Assembly: GCF_002920535.1 (NCBI RefSeq)
Contig: NZ_PQSS01000020.1
Span: forward strand, 1-64,000
Direction: 5' to 3'
DNA from: Streptomyces sp. Ru71
Lineage (GTDB): Bacteria > Actinomycetota > Actinomycetes > Streptomycetales > Streptomycetaceae
DNA length: 64,000 bases
Shown: piece by piece, positions 28,385-36,661 of the stretch
How positions within the stretch are numbered: the first letter of the stretch is position 1
How the letters are laid out: every line of letters starts with the position of its first letter
The notes under the pieces: generated by a model
Seen by the model: the letters and a program-made list of their open reading frames with translations, nothing else
Told to the model about the DNA's origin: nothing
The model's database searches: none
Translations under genes and position numbers: made by a program

Positions 28385-29527
28385 TCACACCCCGGAGGAG
28401 ACCTCGGCCTTGTCGTTCGAGCCGGATCCCTCGGCGGCCGCGAGCGCCTTGTTGCGGCGCACGGAGGACCAGAAGGACCAGGCGATCAGGATGACGCCGA
28501 CCAGGCCGGTGATGACCTCGTTGATCTCGTACTGGATGGTGACCAGCAGCAGGACGGCGAGGGCGCCGATGGCGTAGTGGGCGCCGTGCTCCAGGTAGAC
28601 GTAGTCGTCGAGGGTGCCCTGGCGGACCAGGTAGACGGTGAGCGACCGGACGTACATCGCGCCGATGCCGAGGCCGAGGGCCATGAGCACGATGTCGTTG
28701 GTGATGGCGAAGGCGCCGATCACGCCGTCGAAGGAGAAGGACGCGTCCAGGACCTCCAGGTAGAGGAACATGAAGAACGCGGCTTGGCCGGCCAGCTTGA
28801 CCGCGTTGCGGGGTTTGCCGCTGCGTTCGGCCTCTTCCTCCTCCTCGTGCTCGCGTTCCTCCTCTTCCTCCAGCTTGTCCTCGAAGTAGCCGGACAGGCC
28901 GCCGACGATCATGTAGGTGATCAGGCCGGCGATGCCGGCGATCAGCACCGTCTGGGCCTTGTCGACGTGGGTGCCGCCGTGCTGGTGGGCGTGGGTGGCG
29001 AAGGTGAAGGAGGTGATCAGCAGGACGATCAGGGAGATGCAGACCGACAGCATGTCGACCTTGCCGAGCTTGGCCAGCGGCCGCTCGATCCAGCGCAGCC
29101 ACTGGATGTCCCGGTCCTCGAAGATGAAGTCGAGGAAGATCATCAGCAGGAACATGCCACCGAACGCGGCGATCGCGGGGTGGGCGTCGGTGACCAGCTC
29201 CTGGTAGCGGTCCTTGTTGTTGAGCGCGAGGTCGACGGCCTCGATGGGGCCCATCTTGGCGCTGATCGCGACGATCACCACGGGGAAGACCAGGCGCATG
29301 CCGAAGACCGCGATGAGGACGCCGACGGTGAGGAAGATCTTCTGCCAGAAGGCGTTCATCTTCTTCAGGATTCCGGCGTTGACCACGGCGTTGTCGAACG
29401 ACAGCGAGATCTCCAGGATGGAGAGGATCGCCACGATGCCGAAGGCTTCCCACCCCCCGTAGAAGACCGCTGCGACCAGGCCGAGCGCGGTGACCGCGAA
29501 CGACCAGCCGAAGGTTTTCAGAAGCAC
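28385..29527 (-). CDS. DUF475 (TerC-like) integral membrane protein
   Basis: A 380-aa polytopic protein of the TerC-related DUF475 family with about nine helices. Conserved acidic membrane motifs are EISLSFDNAVVNAGILKKM (near residue 40) and its repeat EVLDASFSFDGVIGAFAIT (near 260), typical of TerC-type metal or anion transporters. A central cytosolic loop is extremely acidic (KLEEEEEREHEEEEEAER), and there is a His-rich loop (HAHQHGGTH). The GTG at 29527 has only a weak ribosome site. It lies 50 bp downstream of terD on the same strand and probably anchors the Ter proteins at the membrane. Confidence 0.9.
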   Translation of the reverse strand: MLLKTFGWSFAVTALGLVAAVFYGGWEAFGIVAILSILEISLSFDNAVVNAGILKKMNAFWQKIFLTVGVLIAVFGMRLVFPVVIVAISAKMGPIEAVDLALNNKDRYQELVTDAHPAIAAFGGMFLLMIFLDFIFEDRDIQWLRWIERPLAKLGKVDMLSVCISLIVLLITSFTFATHAHQHGGTHVDKAQTVLIAGIAGLITYMIVGGLSGYFEDKLEEEEEREHEEEEEAERSGKPRNAVKLAGQAAFFMFLYLEVLDASFSFDGVIGAFAITNDIVLMALGLGIGAMYVRSLTVYLVRQGTLDDYVYLEHGAHYAIGALAVLLLVTIQYEINEVITGLVGVILIAWSFWSSVRRNKALAAAEGSGSNDKAEVSSGV

Positions 29528-29577
29528 TGGCTACCCAATCCGTACGTGTACGGGATTCCCCCGTGCCGCACTCGGCT

Positions 29578-30156
29578 TTACGAAACGTTGACCCCAAAGT
29601 CTAGAGCGATGCCGCGCAGCCCGGATGCGTACCCCTGCCCCACCGCCCGGAACTTCCATTCGCCCTGGTAGCGGTAGAGCTCACCGAAGATCATCGCCGT
29701 TTCGGTGGAGGCGTCCTCGCTCAGGTCGTAGCGGGCGAGTTCCTGGCCGTCGGCCTGGTTGACGACGCGGATGAAGGCGTTGGAGACCTGGCCGAAGGTC
29801 TGGCCGCGCTCGTCGGCCATGTGGATCGAGACCGGGAAGACGATCTTCTCGCACTGGACCGGCACCTTGGACAGGTCGACCAGGATCGACTCGTCGTCGC
29901 CCTCGCCCTCACCGGTGAGGTTGTCGCCGGTGTGCTCCACCGAGCCGTCGGGGCTCTTGAGCTGGTTGTAGAAGACGAACCACTCGTCGCCCATGACCCG
30001 GTTGCCGGCGCCGCACAGCAGGGCGCTGGCGTCGAGGTCGAACGGGGCTCCGGTGGTGGAGCGTGCGTCCCAGCCGAGTCCGACCATCACCTGTGTGAGG
30101 TTCGGCGCGGCCTTGGACAGGGAGACGTTGCCCCCCTTGGCGAGTGTGACGCCCAT
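29578..30156 (-). CDS. terD: TerD family stress protein
   Basis: A 192-aa canonical Ter[21 protein letters not shown] start, FDLDASALL (first calcium aspartates), [31 protein letters not shown] (second calcium loop), [20 protein letters not shown], and the end [18 protein letters not shown]. All calcium ligands typical of the family appear present. It is a close paralogue of the gene 100 bp upstream; the hairpin at 30201-30237 lies between them. TerD proteins are linked to tellurite, oxidative and phage stress and, in Streptomyces, to calcium and development. Confidence 0.92.
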   Translation of the reverse strand: MGVTLAKGGNVSLSKAAPNLTQVMVGLGWDARSTTGAPFDLDASALLCGAGNRVMGDEWFVFYNQLKSPDGSVEHTGDNLTGEGEGDDESILVDLSKVPVQCEKIVFPVSIHMADERGQTFGQVSNAFIRVVNQADGQELARYDLSEDASTETAMIFGELYRYQGEWKFRAVGQGYASGLRGIALDFGVNVS

Positions 30157-30200
30157 GTCGTGGTCCCTCCCCGAGACGGTGTGCCTGTGCTTGTCCTGCG

Positions 30201-30237
30201 CGTCCGGCGCCGCACGTAAACCGCGCGGCGCCGGACG
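30201..30237 (-). terminator. hairpin between the two terD genes
   Basis: A perfect 13-bp stem (cgtccggcgccgc with gcggcgccggacg) and an 11-nt loop, 20 bp past the stop of the upstream terD. It may terminate or attenuate readthrough into the second copy. Confidence 0.6.
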
Positions 30238-30256
30238 GTGAGACGCTTCGGACGAC

Positions 30257-30832
30257 TCAGACGTTCACGCCGAAGTCCTGCGCGATGCCGCGCAGACCCG
30301 AGGCGTAGCCCTGGCCGATGGCGCGGAACTTCCACTCGGCACCGTGCCGGTAGAGCTCACCGAAGACCATCGCGGTCTCGGTGGAGGCGTCCTCGCTGAG
30401 GTCGTAGCGGGCGATCTCCTGCTGGTTGGCCTGGTTGACGACGCGGATGAAGGCGTTGCGCACCTGGCCGAAGGACTGCTGGCGGTTCTCGGCGTCGTAG
30501 ATCGAGACCGGGAAGACGATCTTCTCCACGTCCGCCGGGACGCCGGCGAGGTTGACCTTGATCTGCTCGTCGTCGCCCTCGCCCTCACCGGTGAGGTTGT
30601 CACCGGTGTGCTCCACCGAGCCGTCGGGGCTCTTGAGGTTGTTGAAGAAGACGAAATGCTGGTCGCTGGCGACCTTGCCGGAGTTGTTCAGCAGCAGCGC
30701 GCTGGCGTCGAGGTCGAAGTCGGTGCCGGTGGTGGTGCGCACGTCCCAGCCCAGACCGACGATGACGGCGGTCAGGCCCGGGGCCTCCTTCGTCAGCGAT
30801 ACGTTGCCGCCCTTGCTGAGGCTGACTCCCAC
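30257..30832 (-). CDS. terD: TerD family stress protein
   Basis: A 191-aa TerD paralogue of the neighbouring gene: [80 protein letters not shown] and [19 protein letters not shown]. The calcium-site acids are intact. The second half is nearly identical to its neighbour, consistent with tandem duplication. Transcription comes from the region upstream of 30832, and the peroxiredoxin gene lies 133 bp further upstream on the same strand. Confidence 0.93.
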   Translation of the reverse strand: MGVSLSKGGNVSLTKEAPGLTAVIVGLGWDVRTTTGTDFDLDASALLLNNSGKVASDQHFVFFNNLKSPDGSVEHTGDNLTGEGEGDDEQIKVNLAGVPADVEKIVFPVSIYDAENRQQSFGQVRNAFIRVVNQANQQEIARYDLSEDASTETAMVFGELYRHGAEWKFRAIGQGYASGLRGIAQDFGVNV

Positions 30833-30965
30833 GAGTCCTCCATTGGTGTTCGGGGGCGGGGAGCCCCGTCGTGCTGTGACATCGGATCAACGACCCGATC
30901 CTAGTGACGGGTTCCCGCAGCCCGCAGGAGCCTGGAGCCGAACAATCGCCGGGTGTCGGCCTGGA

Positions 30966-31424
30966 TCAGATCGCGTCGAGCGCCTTGACGTACTCGTTCA
31001 GGTCACGGGCGTCGGGCAGCGCGTTGACGACGCTCCAGCGCACGACGCCCTCCTTGTCGATGACGAAGGTGCCGCGCACCGCGCAGCCCTTGTCCTCGGC
31101 GAAGACGCCGTAGGCGCGGGAGACCTCGCCGTGCGGCCAGAAGTCGCTGAGCAGCGGGTACTCCAGGCCCTCCTGCTCGGCGAAGACGCGCAGGGTGTGG
31201 ATGGAGTCGTTGGAGACGGCGAGCACCTGGGTGGAGCGGTCGGAGAACTGCGGCAGGTTGTCGCGGACCTCGCACAGCTCGCCGGTGCACACGCCGGTGA
31301 AGGCGAACGGGTAGAAGATCAGGACGACGTTCTTGCTGCCGCGGAAGTCGGACAGCTTCACGGTGCGGCCGTGGTTGTCCTTGAGCTCGAAGTCGGGGGC
31401 CTTGTCGCCGACCTGGATCGCCAT
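30966..31424 (-). CDS. peroxiredoxin (AhpE-like)
   Basis: A 152-aa thiol peroxidase of the AhpC/TSA fold. It has the fold's [15 protein letters not shown] start and the active-site segment [19 protein letters not shown] with peroxidatic Cys46 and a second Cys51, as in AhpE/BCP-type actinobacterial enzymes. The catalytic Thr (TGVC) and a downstream Arg are conserved, and [13 protein letters not shown] closes the core. ATG at 31424; a longer frame to 31475 has no ribosome site. It reduces hydroperoxides with mycoredoxin or thioredoxin (family knowledge). Located beside DUF3052 and aceE, as in other Streptomyces. Confidence 0.92.
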   Translation of the reverse strand: MAIQVGDKAPDFELKDNHGRTVKLSDFRGSKNVVLIFYPFAFTGVCTGELCEVRDNLPQFSDRSTQVLAVSNDSIHTLRVFAEQEGLEYPLLSDFWPHGEVSRAYGVFAEDKGCAVRGTFVIDKEGVVRWSVVNALPDARDLNEYVKALDAI

Positions 31425-31514
31425 CGGGGTGCCTGTCCTTTCGGGGGGCCGTTCGGGTGCAACGCTGGGCTCCACCCTACGAGGCGGCCACCGCCGGGGC
31501 GTGGCAGGCCCTGG

Positions 31515-31541
31515 GGCGGACCGGCTCAGAGCCGGCCCGCC
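31515..31541 (-). terminator. hairpin terminator after DUF3052 gene
   Basis: The stem ggcgga-ccggct/agccgg-cccgcc (12 pairs, one mismatch) with a 3-nt loop cag sits 15 bp beyond the DUF3052 stop on the minus strand. Confidence 0.55.
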
Positions 31542-31555
31542 CGGGTGACGAACGA

Positions 31556-31993
31556 CTATCGCTTGGTCTTGGCCGCCTTCGGCGTGGCCAGCCGGCTGCC
31601 GCTCCAGTCCTTGCCGACGCTGACGCTCTTGGACGCCGTCAGCCCCGCCGTGGTGGCGGCTTCCGAGATGTCGCTCGGCTCCACGTACCCCGAACGGCCG
31701 GTCTTCGGCGTGAGGAGCAGAATCGCGCCGCCCTCTTCGATGTACGTGGTGGCATCCACCAGCGCATCCGTCAGGTCGCCGTCGTCGTCACGGAACCACA
31801 GCACAACGGCGTCGGCCACGTCGTCGTAGTCCTCGTCCACCAGGTCGCCCTCGATGGCTTCCTCGATGGCCTCGCGGAGCTCCTGGTCGACGTCGTCGTC
31901 GTAGCCGATCTCCTGGACCACCTGCCCGGGCTGGAACCCCAGCCTGCCGGCAGGGTTCGTCCGCTCCTCCGCGTGGTCCGCGGTCGCGCTCAC
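31556..31993 (-). CDS. DUF3052 family protein
   Basis: A 145-aa acidic soluble protein conserved in actinobacteria. The core reads [60 protein letters not shown] and [20 protein letters not shown], typical of DUF3052. The C-terminus is basic. The GTG at 31993 lies behind aggaggcaaccc. The gene is divergent from aceE across about 400 bp; this pairing is a fixed feature of Streptomyces genomes. No biochemical function is known. Confidence 0.9.
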   Translation of the reverse strand: MSATADHAEERTNPAGRLGFQPGQVVQEIGYDDDVDQELREAIEEAIEGDLVDEDYDDVADAVVLWFRDDDGDLTDALVDATTYIEEGGAILLLTPKTGRSGYVEPSDISEAATTAGLTASKSVSVGKDWSGSRLATPKAAKTKR

Positions 31994-32389
31994 GGGTTGC
32001 CTCCTGATCATGTCTTGGTGAATATCTCAGCCACGCGCGTGCGCGAAGCATTGGCCGTAGTCCACACGGGCGGGGCGGATCGCGCAAGTACCCGGCGGTT
32101 CGGACCGCCGAAACGGTGACGATCCTGGCCGTGTCGCCGCAACTTACGGCACACAATCCCAGACCGTGGTGATGCACACCACACCTTTCTGCCCTCTTTG
32201 GGCGTTTGGGAACCGTCTGCGGGTACGAGACTCGAATGAGTTTCCCGGCCTCGCCCGCCCCGCCCCCACCTGTCGTTACCTCACGGTAGTGAGGGCGTCG
32301 GAGATGACGTACGCCGCACCGGGGAGGACGATGGGGTCGGCGACAGCACGGCCGTTTCGGCAGGTTTCTTTCGACAGGTAAGGATCAGC
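31994..32389. promoter_or_regulatory. divergent promoter region, DUF3052 / aceE, with two inverted repeats
   Basis: A long, relatively AT-containing intergenic region. It contains two perfect short inverted repeats: gtggtg-atgca-caccac (32166-32182) and cctcac-ggta-gtgagg (32279-32294), the latter 96 bp before the aceE start. Either could be a regulator site controlling aceE; no specific factor is assigned. The aceE ribosome site is aaggatcagc just before GTG 32390. Confidence 0.45.
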
Positions 32390-35137
32390 GTGGCTTCCGG
32401 ATCCGATCGCAACCCGATCATCATTGGCGGCCTTCCGAGTCAGGTCCCCGACTTCGACCCCGAGGAGACCCAGGAGTGGCTCGACTCGCTCGACGCCGCC
32501 ATCGACGAGCGCGGCCGGGAGCGGGCGCGCTACCTGATGCTGCGGCTGATCGAGCGGGCCCGCGAGAAGCGCGTGGCCGTGCCCGAGATGCGCAGCACGG
32601 ACTACGTCAACACGATCGCCACCAAGGACGAGCCGTTCTTCCCGGGCAACGAGGAGATCGAGCGCAAGATCCTCAACGCCACCCGCTGGAACGCGGCGGT
32701 GATGGTCTCGCGCGCCCAGCGCCCCGGCATCGGCGTCGGCGGGCACATCGCCACGTTCGCCTCCTCCGCCTCGCTGTACGACGTGGGCTTCAACCACTTC
32801 TTCCGCGGCAAGGACGAGGGCGACGGCGGTGACCAGGTCTTCTTCCAGGGGCACGCCTCGCCGGGCATCTACGCGCGCGCGTACCTGCTCGACCGGCTCA
32901 GCGCCGAACAGCTCGACGGCTTCCGCCAGGAGAAGTCGAAGGCCCCGCACGCCCTGTCCAGCTACCCGCACCCGCGCTCGATGCCGGACTTCTGGGAGTT
33001 CCCGACGGTCTCCATGGGCCTCGGCCCGATCGGCGCGATCTACCAGGCCCGTATGAACCGCTACATGGAGGCGCGCGGCATCGCCGACACCTCCCGGTCG
33101 CACGTGTGGGCGTTCCTCGGCGACGGCGAGATGGACGAGCCGGAGTCGCTGGGCCAGCTGTCCATCGCCGCGCGCGAGGGCCTGGACAACCTGACCTTCG
33201 TGGTGAACTGCAACCTGCAGCGCCTGGACGGCCCGGTGCGCGGCAACGGCAAGATCATCCAGGAGCTGGAGTCGGTCTTCCGGGGCGCCGGCTGGAACGT
33301 GATCAAGCTCATCTGGGACCGCACCTGGGACCCGCTGCTCGCCCAGGACCGCGACGGCGTGCTGGTCAACCGGATGAACACCACCCCGGACGGCCAGTTC
33401 CAGACGTACGCCACCGAGTCCGGCGCGTACATCCGCGAGCACTTCTTCGCCGACGACCACCGGCTGCGCGCGATGGTCGAGAACATGACCGACGACCAGA
33501 TCCTGCACCTGGGCCGCGGCGGCCACGACCACCGCAAGATCTACGCGGCGTTCAAGGCGGCCAAGGAGCACAAGGGCCAGCCGACGGTCATCCTGGCCAA
33601 GACGGTCAAGGGCTGGACGCTGGGCCCGAACTTCGAGGGCCGCAACGCCACCCACCAGATGAAGAAGCTGACGGTCGACGACCTCAAGCGCTTCCGGGAC
33701 CGGCTGCACCTGCCGATCTCCGACAAGGAGCTGGAGAGCGGGGCCCCGCCGTACTACCACCCCGGGCGGGACTCCGAGGAGATCCAGTACATGCACGACC
33801 GGCGCAAGTCGCTCGGCGGGTACGTCCCGACCCGCGTCGTGCGCTCCAAGCCGCTCCCGCTGCCGGACGACAAGACGTACGCGACCGTGAAGAAGGGCTC
33901 CGGTCAGCAGTCCATCGCCACCACCATGGCGTTCGTACGGCTGCTCAAGGACCTCATGCGGGACAAGGAACTCGGCAAGCGGTTCGTACTGATCGCGCCG
34001 GACGAGTACCGCACGTTCGGCATGGACTCCTTCTTCCCGAGCGCGAAGATCTACAACCCGCTGGGCCAGCAGTACGAGTCGGTGGACCGCGAGCTGCTGC
34101 TCGCCTACAAGGAGTCGCCGACCGGCCAGATGCTGCACGACGGCATCTCGGAGGCGGGCTGCACCGCGTCGCTGATCGCGGCGGGCTCCGCGTACGCGAC
34201 GCACGGCGAGCCGCTGATCCCGGTGTACGTCTTCTACTCGATGTTCGGTTTCCAGCGCACCGGCGACCAGTTCTGGCAGATGGCCGACCAGCTGGCGCGC
34301 GGTTTCGTGCTGGGTGCGACCGCCGGGCGCACGACGCTGACCGGTGAGGGTCTGCAGCACGCCGACGGCCACTCGCAGCTGCTGGCCTCGACCAACCCGG
34401 CGTGCGTGGCGTACGACCCGGCCTTCGGGTTCGAGATCGCGCACATCGTCAAGGACGGCCTGCGCCGGATGTACGGCAGCTCCGAGGAGCACCCGCACGG
34501 CGAGGACGTCTTCTACTACCTCACCGTCTACAACGAGCCCATCCAGCACCCGGCCGAGCCGGAGAACGTGGACGCCGAGGGCATCGTCAAGGGCCTCTAC
34601 CGGTTCGCCGAGGGCACGGCCGGCTCGATCCCGGCGCAGATCATGGCCTCCGGTGTGGCCCTGCCGTGGGCCATCGAGGCGCAGCGGATCCTCGGCGAGG
34701 AGTGGAACGTCAGGGCCGACGTGTGGTCGGCGACCTCCTGGAACGAGCTGCGCCGCGAGGCGGTGGACTGCGAGGAGCACAACCTGCTGCACCCGGAGGA
34801 GGAGCAGCGCGTGCCGTACGTGACGCGCAAGCTGTCCGGGGCGCAGGGGCCGTTCGTGGCGGTCTCCGACTGGATGCGGTCGGTGCCGGACCAGATCGCG
34901 CGGTGGGTGCCGGGCACGTACCAGTCGCTCGGCGCGGACGGGTTCGGGTTCGCGGACACCCGCGGGGCGGCCCGGCGCTTCTTCCACATCGACGCGCAGT
35001 CGATCGTGGTGGCGGTGCTGACCGAGCTGGCGCGGGAGGGCAAGGTCGACCGGTCGGTGCTCAAGCAGGCCGTCGACCGGTACCAGCTGCTCGATGTGAC
35101 CGCCGCGGATCCGGGGGCGGCGGGCGGCGACGCGTAG
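32390..35137 (+). CDS. aceE: pyruvate dehydrogenase E1 component, homodimeric type
   Basis: A 915-aa thiamine diphosphate enzyme that decarboxylates pyruvate and acetylates the lipoyl group of E2 in the pyruvate dehydrogenase complex. Hallmarks: [19 protein letters not shown] near residue 64, [20 protein letters not shown] near 119, the ThDP/Mg motif [13 protein letters not shown] (244-256) with [11 protein letters not shown] about 28 residues later, and [18 protein letters not shown] in the second domain. Length matches AceE (about 890-910 aa). GTG start behind aaggatcagc. It feeds acetyl-CoA to fatty acid synthesis, whose genes lie about 11 kb downstream. Confidence 0.97.
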   Translation: MASGSDRNPIIIGGLPSQVPDFDPEETQEWLDSLDAAIDERGRERARYLMLRLIERAREKRVAVPEMRSTDYVNTIATKDEPFFPGNEEIERKILNATRWNAAVMVSRAQRPGIGVGGHIATFASSASLYDVGFNHFFRGKDEGDGGDQVFFQGHASPGIYARAYLLDRLSAEQLDGFRQEKSKAPHALSSYPHPRSMPDFWEFPTVSMGLGPIGAIYQARMNRYMEARGIADTSRSHVWAFLGDGEMDEPESLGQLSIAAREGLDNLTFVVNCNLQRLDGPVRGNGKIIQELESVFRGAGWNVIKLIWDRTWDPLLAQDRDGVLVNRMNTTPDGQFQTYATESGAYIREHFFADDHRLRAMVENMTDDQILHLGRGGHDHRKIYAAFKAAKEHKGQPTVILAKTVKGWTLGPNFEGRNATHQMKKLTVDDLKRFRDRLHLPISDKELESGAPPYYHPGRDSEEIQYMHDRRKSLGGYVPTRVVRSKPLPLPDDKTYATVKKGSGQQSIATTMAFVRLLKDLMRDKELGKRFVLIAPDEYRTFGMDSFFPSAKIYNPLGQQYESVDRELLLAYKESPTGQMLHDGISEAGCTASLIAAGSAYATHGEPLIPVYVFYSMFGFQRTGDQFWQMADQLARGFVLGATAGRTTLTGEGLQHADGHSQLLASTNPACVAYDPAFGFEIAHIVKDGLRRMYGSSEEHPHGEDVFYYLTVYNEPIQHPAEPENVDAEGIVKGLYRFAEGTAGSIPAQIMASGVALPWAIEAQRILGEEWNVRADVWSATSWNELRREAVDCEEHNLLHPEEEQRVPYVTRKLSGAQGPFVAVSDWMRSVPDQIARWVPGTYQSLGADGFGFADTRGAARRFFHIDAQSIVVAVLTELAREGKVDRSVLKQAVDRYQLLDVTAADPGAAGGDA

Positions 35138-35248
35138 TCCCCTGCGGGGGTCTCGGGACGTCTCGGGAGGCTCAGGGAGTCTCGGGGCGGTGGAGCTCGG
35201 TTTCTGCCGGGCCTCCACCGCCCTTACGCGTTCTTTACGATTACCGAC

Positions 35249-35992
35249 ATGGACGCACAATCCGCGCAGGCCCGCTGGGAGCAGCGCACCCAGCGGCCGC
35301 TGCTGGCGCTCGCCGTGCTGTTCGCCGTCGCCTACGCCGTGCCGATCGTGGACAGCACGGCGAGCCGGTCGATGACGGTGGCGTGCACGGTGGTCGAGTG
35401 GGTGGTGTGGGGGGCGTTCGCCACCGACTACGTGGTCCGGCTGGCACTGGCCCCGGACCGGCTGCGGTTCGTGCGCAGGCACTGGCTGGACCTGTGCGCC
35501 GTGGTGGTGCCGATGCTCCAGCCGCTGCGGCTGCTGCGAATCGTCGCGACGCTGCTGCTGGTGGGGCGGCGGGCGCGGATGGCCAACCAGATCCGGCTCA
35601 CGACGTACGTCGTCGGCGCGGTGGTGGGGCTGCTGATGTTCGGCTCACTGGCCGTGCTGTCGGTGGAGCGGTCGGCGCCGAACGGGAACATCCGGACGCT
35701 GGGTGACGCGCTGTGGTGGTCCTTCACGACGATGACGACCGTGGGGTACGGGGACCACGCGCCGACGACCGGGCTGGGGCGGTTGATCGCGGTCGGGCTG
35801 ATGCTGTCCGGGATCGCGCTGCTCGGTGTGGTGACGGCGAACATCGCGGCGTGGTTCATCGCGCGGTTCGAGAAGGACGACGTGGAGGAGCGGCGGCAGA
35901 CGGAGGCGATCCAGTCGCTGACGGAGGAGGTGCGGGCGCTTCGGGCCGAGGTCGCGGAGCTGCGGGGGGTGTCGGACAAGGCGGTGCCGTGA
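35249..35992 (+). CDS. voltage-gated-like potassium channel
   Basis: A 247-aa ion channel with a Kv-like arrangement. Helices appear near residues 17-36, 40-64 and 74-98, a basic S4-like stretch LRLLRIVATLLLVGRRARM near 92-110, then S5 (120-140), the pore loop WWSFTTMTTVGYGDHAP with the K+ selectivity filter TVGYGD at 164-169, and S6 (180-205). A C-terminal coiled coil (EEVRALRAEVAELRG) probably drives tetramerisation. Start ATG 35249. The spacer from aceE holds degenerate tctcggga repeats. Converges with the DUF4190 gene. Confidence 0.92.
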   Translation: MDAQSAQARWEQRTQRPLLALAVLFAVAYAVPIVDSTASRSMTVACTVVEWVVWGAFATDYVVRLALAPDRLRFVRRHWLDLCAVVVPMLQPLRLLRIVATLLLVGRRARMANQIRLTTYVVGAVVGLLMFGSLAVLSVERSAPNGNIRTLGDALWWSFTTMTTVGYGDHAPTTGLGRLIAVGLMLSGIALLGVVTANIAAWFIARFEKDDVEERRQTEAIQSLTEEVRALRAEVAELRGVSDKAVP

Positions 35993-36002
35993 GCACGGGC
36001 GG

Positions 36003-36024
36003 GCCCCCGGTCGTTGCCGGGGGC
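36003..36024. terminator. bidirectional hairpin terminator
   Basis: A short perfect stem gcccccgg/ccgggggc with a 6-nt loop between the convergent potassium channel and DUF4190 genes. Confidence 0.6.
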
Positions 36025-36044
36025 GCCTTGCCTCGTGCCGCCGG

Positions 36045-36353
36045 TTACAGCAAGCCGTTGCCCCAGGTCGCCGCTCCCGCCAGCCAGATCAAGGCCAGGA
36101 GCGTGTCGATGGCGCCCAGGACGAAGGCGACCAGGGCCCAGGGCCTGCGGGATGCTCCCGACCAGGTGCGGTCCAGGGACAGCCAGCCGCAGAGCATCGC
36201 CGCGGGGCCGAGGACCGCTCCCAGTACGAAGAAGCCGGCGACGGCGCAGACGGCTCCGATGATTCCGAGCGTCGCGCGGTCCGGCCCGGTCCGTGACCAC
36301 GTCCGGCCACGTGAGCGGGGGTACCCGCGCGTTCCGTTTCCGAAGCCCGCCAT
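36045..36353 (-). CDS. DUF4190-like small membrane protein
   Basis: A protein of about 102 aa with two main hydrophobic segments: LGIIGAVCAVAGFFVLGAVLGPAAMLCGW (residues 29-57) and WALVAFVLGAIDTLLALIWLAG (70-91), separated by LSLDRTWSGASRRP. This is the pattern of DUF4190 proteins. The ATG at 36353 is favoured over 36356 because of spacing to gggag. The ribosome site abuts a 12-bp hairpin, which may influence translation. Function is unknown. Confidence 0.72.
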   Translation of the reverse strand: MAGFGNGTRGYPRSRGRTWSRTGPDRATLGIIGAVCAVAGFFVLGAVLGPAAMLCGWLSLDRTWSGASRRPWALVAFVLGAIDTLLALIWLAGAATWGNGLL

Positions 36354-36361
36354 CATCAACT

Positions 36362-36404
36362 CCCAGAGCCCCGGGGTCAGTTGGCTGTGCGTCGGGGCTC
36401 TGGG
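36362..36404 (-). promoter_or_regulatory. leader hairpin overlapping the ribosome binding site
   Basis: Perfect 12-bp arms (cccagagccccg and cggggctctggg) enclose a 19-nt loop. On the minus strand the second arm runs directly into the gggag Shine-Dalgarno of the DUF4190 gene, 7 nt before its ATG. Formation would hide part of the ribosome site. Confidence 0.45.
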
Positions 36405-36455
36405 ACTTCGGGTAACCGGGCTTGGCGGGGTCATGCCGCCGAGAGTTGGGAATTC

Positions 36456-36513
36456 AAGAAAAAACCCGGGCGCCGCCGCGCTGTCCCCCTCCGGCAGCGC
36501 GGCGGCGCCCGGG
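36456..36513 (-). terminator. strong intrinsic terminator with U-tract
   Basis: A perfect 19-bp stem (cccgggcgccgccgcgctg and its complement at 36495-36513) with an 11-nt loop, followed on the minus strand by ttttttcttg. It lies about 150 bp beyond the DHA2 exporter stop and upstream of the DUF4190 leader, insulating the two. Confidence 0.8.
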
Positions 36514-36661
36514 CCGCCCTCCGGTCGCGCACATGCCAGGCGCAGGTGCCCGGGGAATGTGCCGTACCGGAAGGCTTGACCCACTGTGACGTGTGCCCGG
36601 TGCCGAGGTCGACGGATCCTGGACCTCGTCACCCTGATGAGTGAGCTTTTCCGACTTCGGG

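Noticed and set aside
28385..31424. Horizontal acquisition of the Ter locus
   Set aside because: Base composition and codon use look like the flanking genes, and the order terD-peroxiredoxin-DUF3052-aceE appears to be a stable Streptomyces arrangement.
32276..35482. 1068-aa minus-strand frame opposite aceE
   Set aside because: Antisense shadow created by high third-position GC in aceE. No ribosome site or recognisable domain, while the plus strand encodes a clear AceE.
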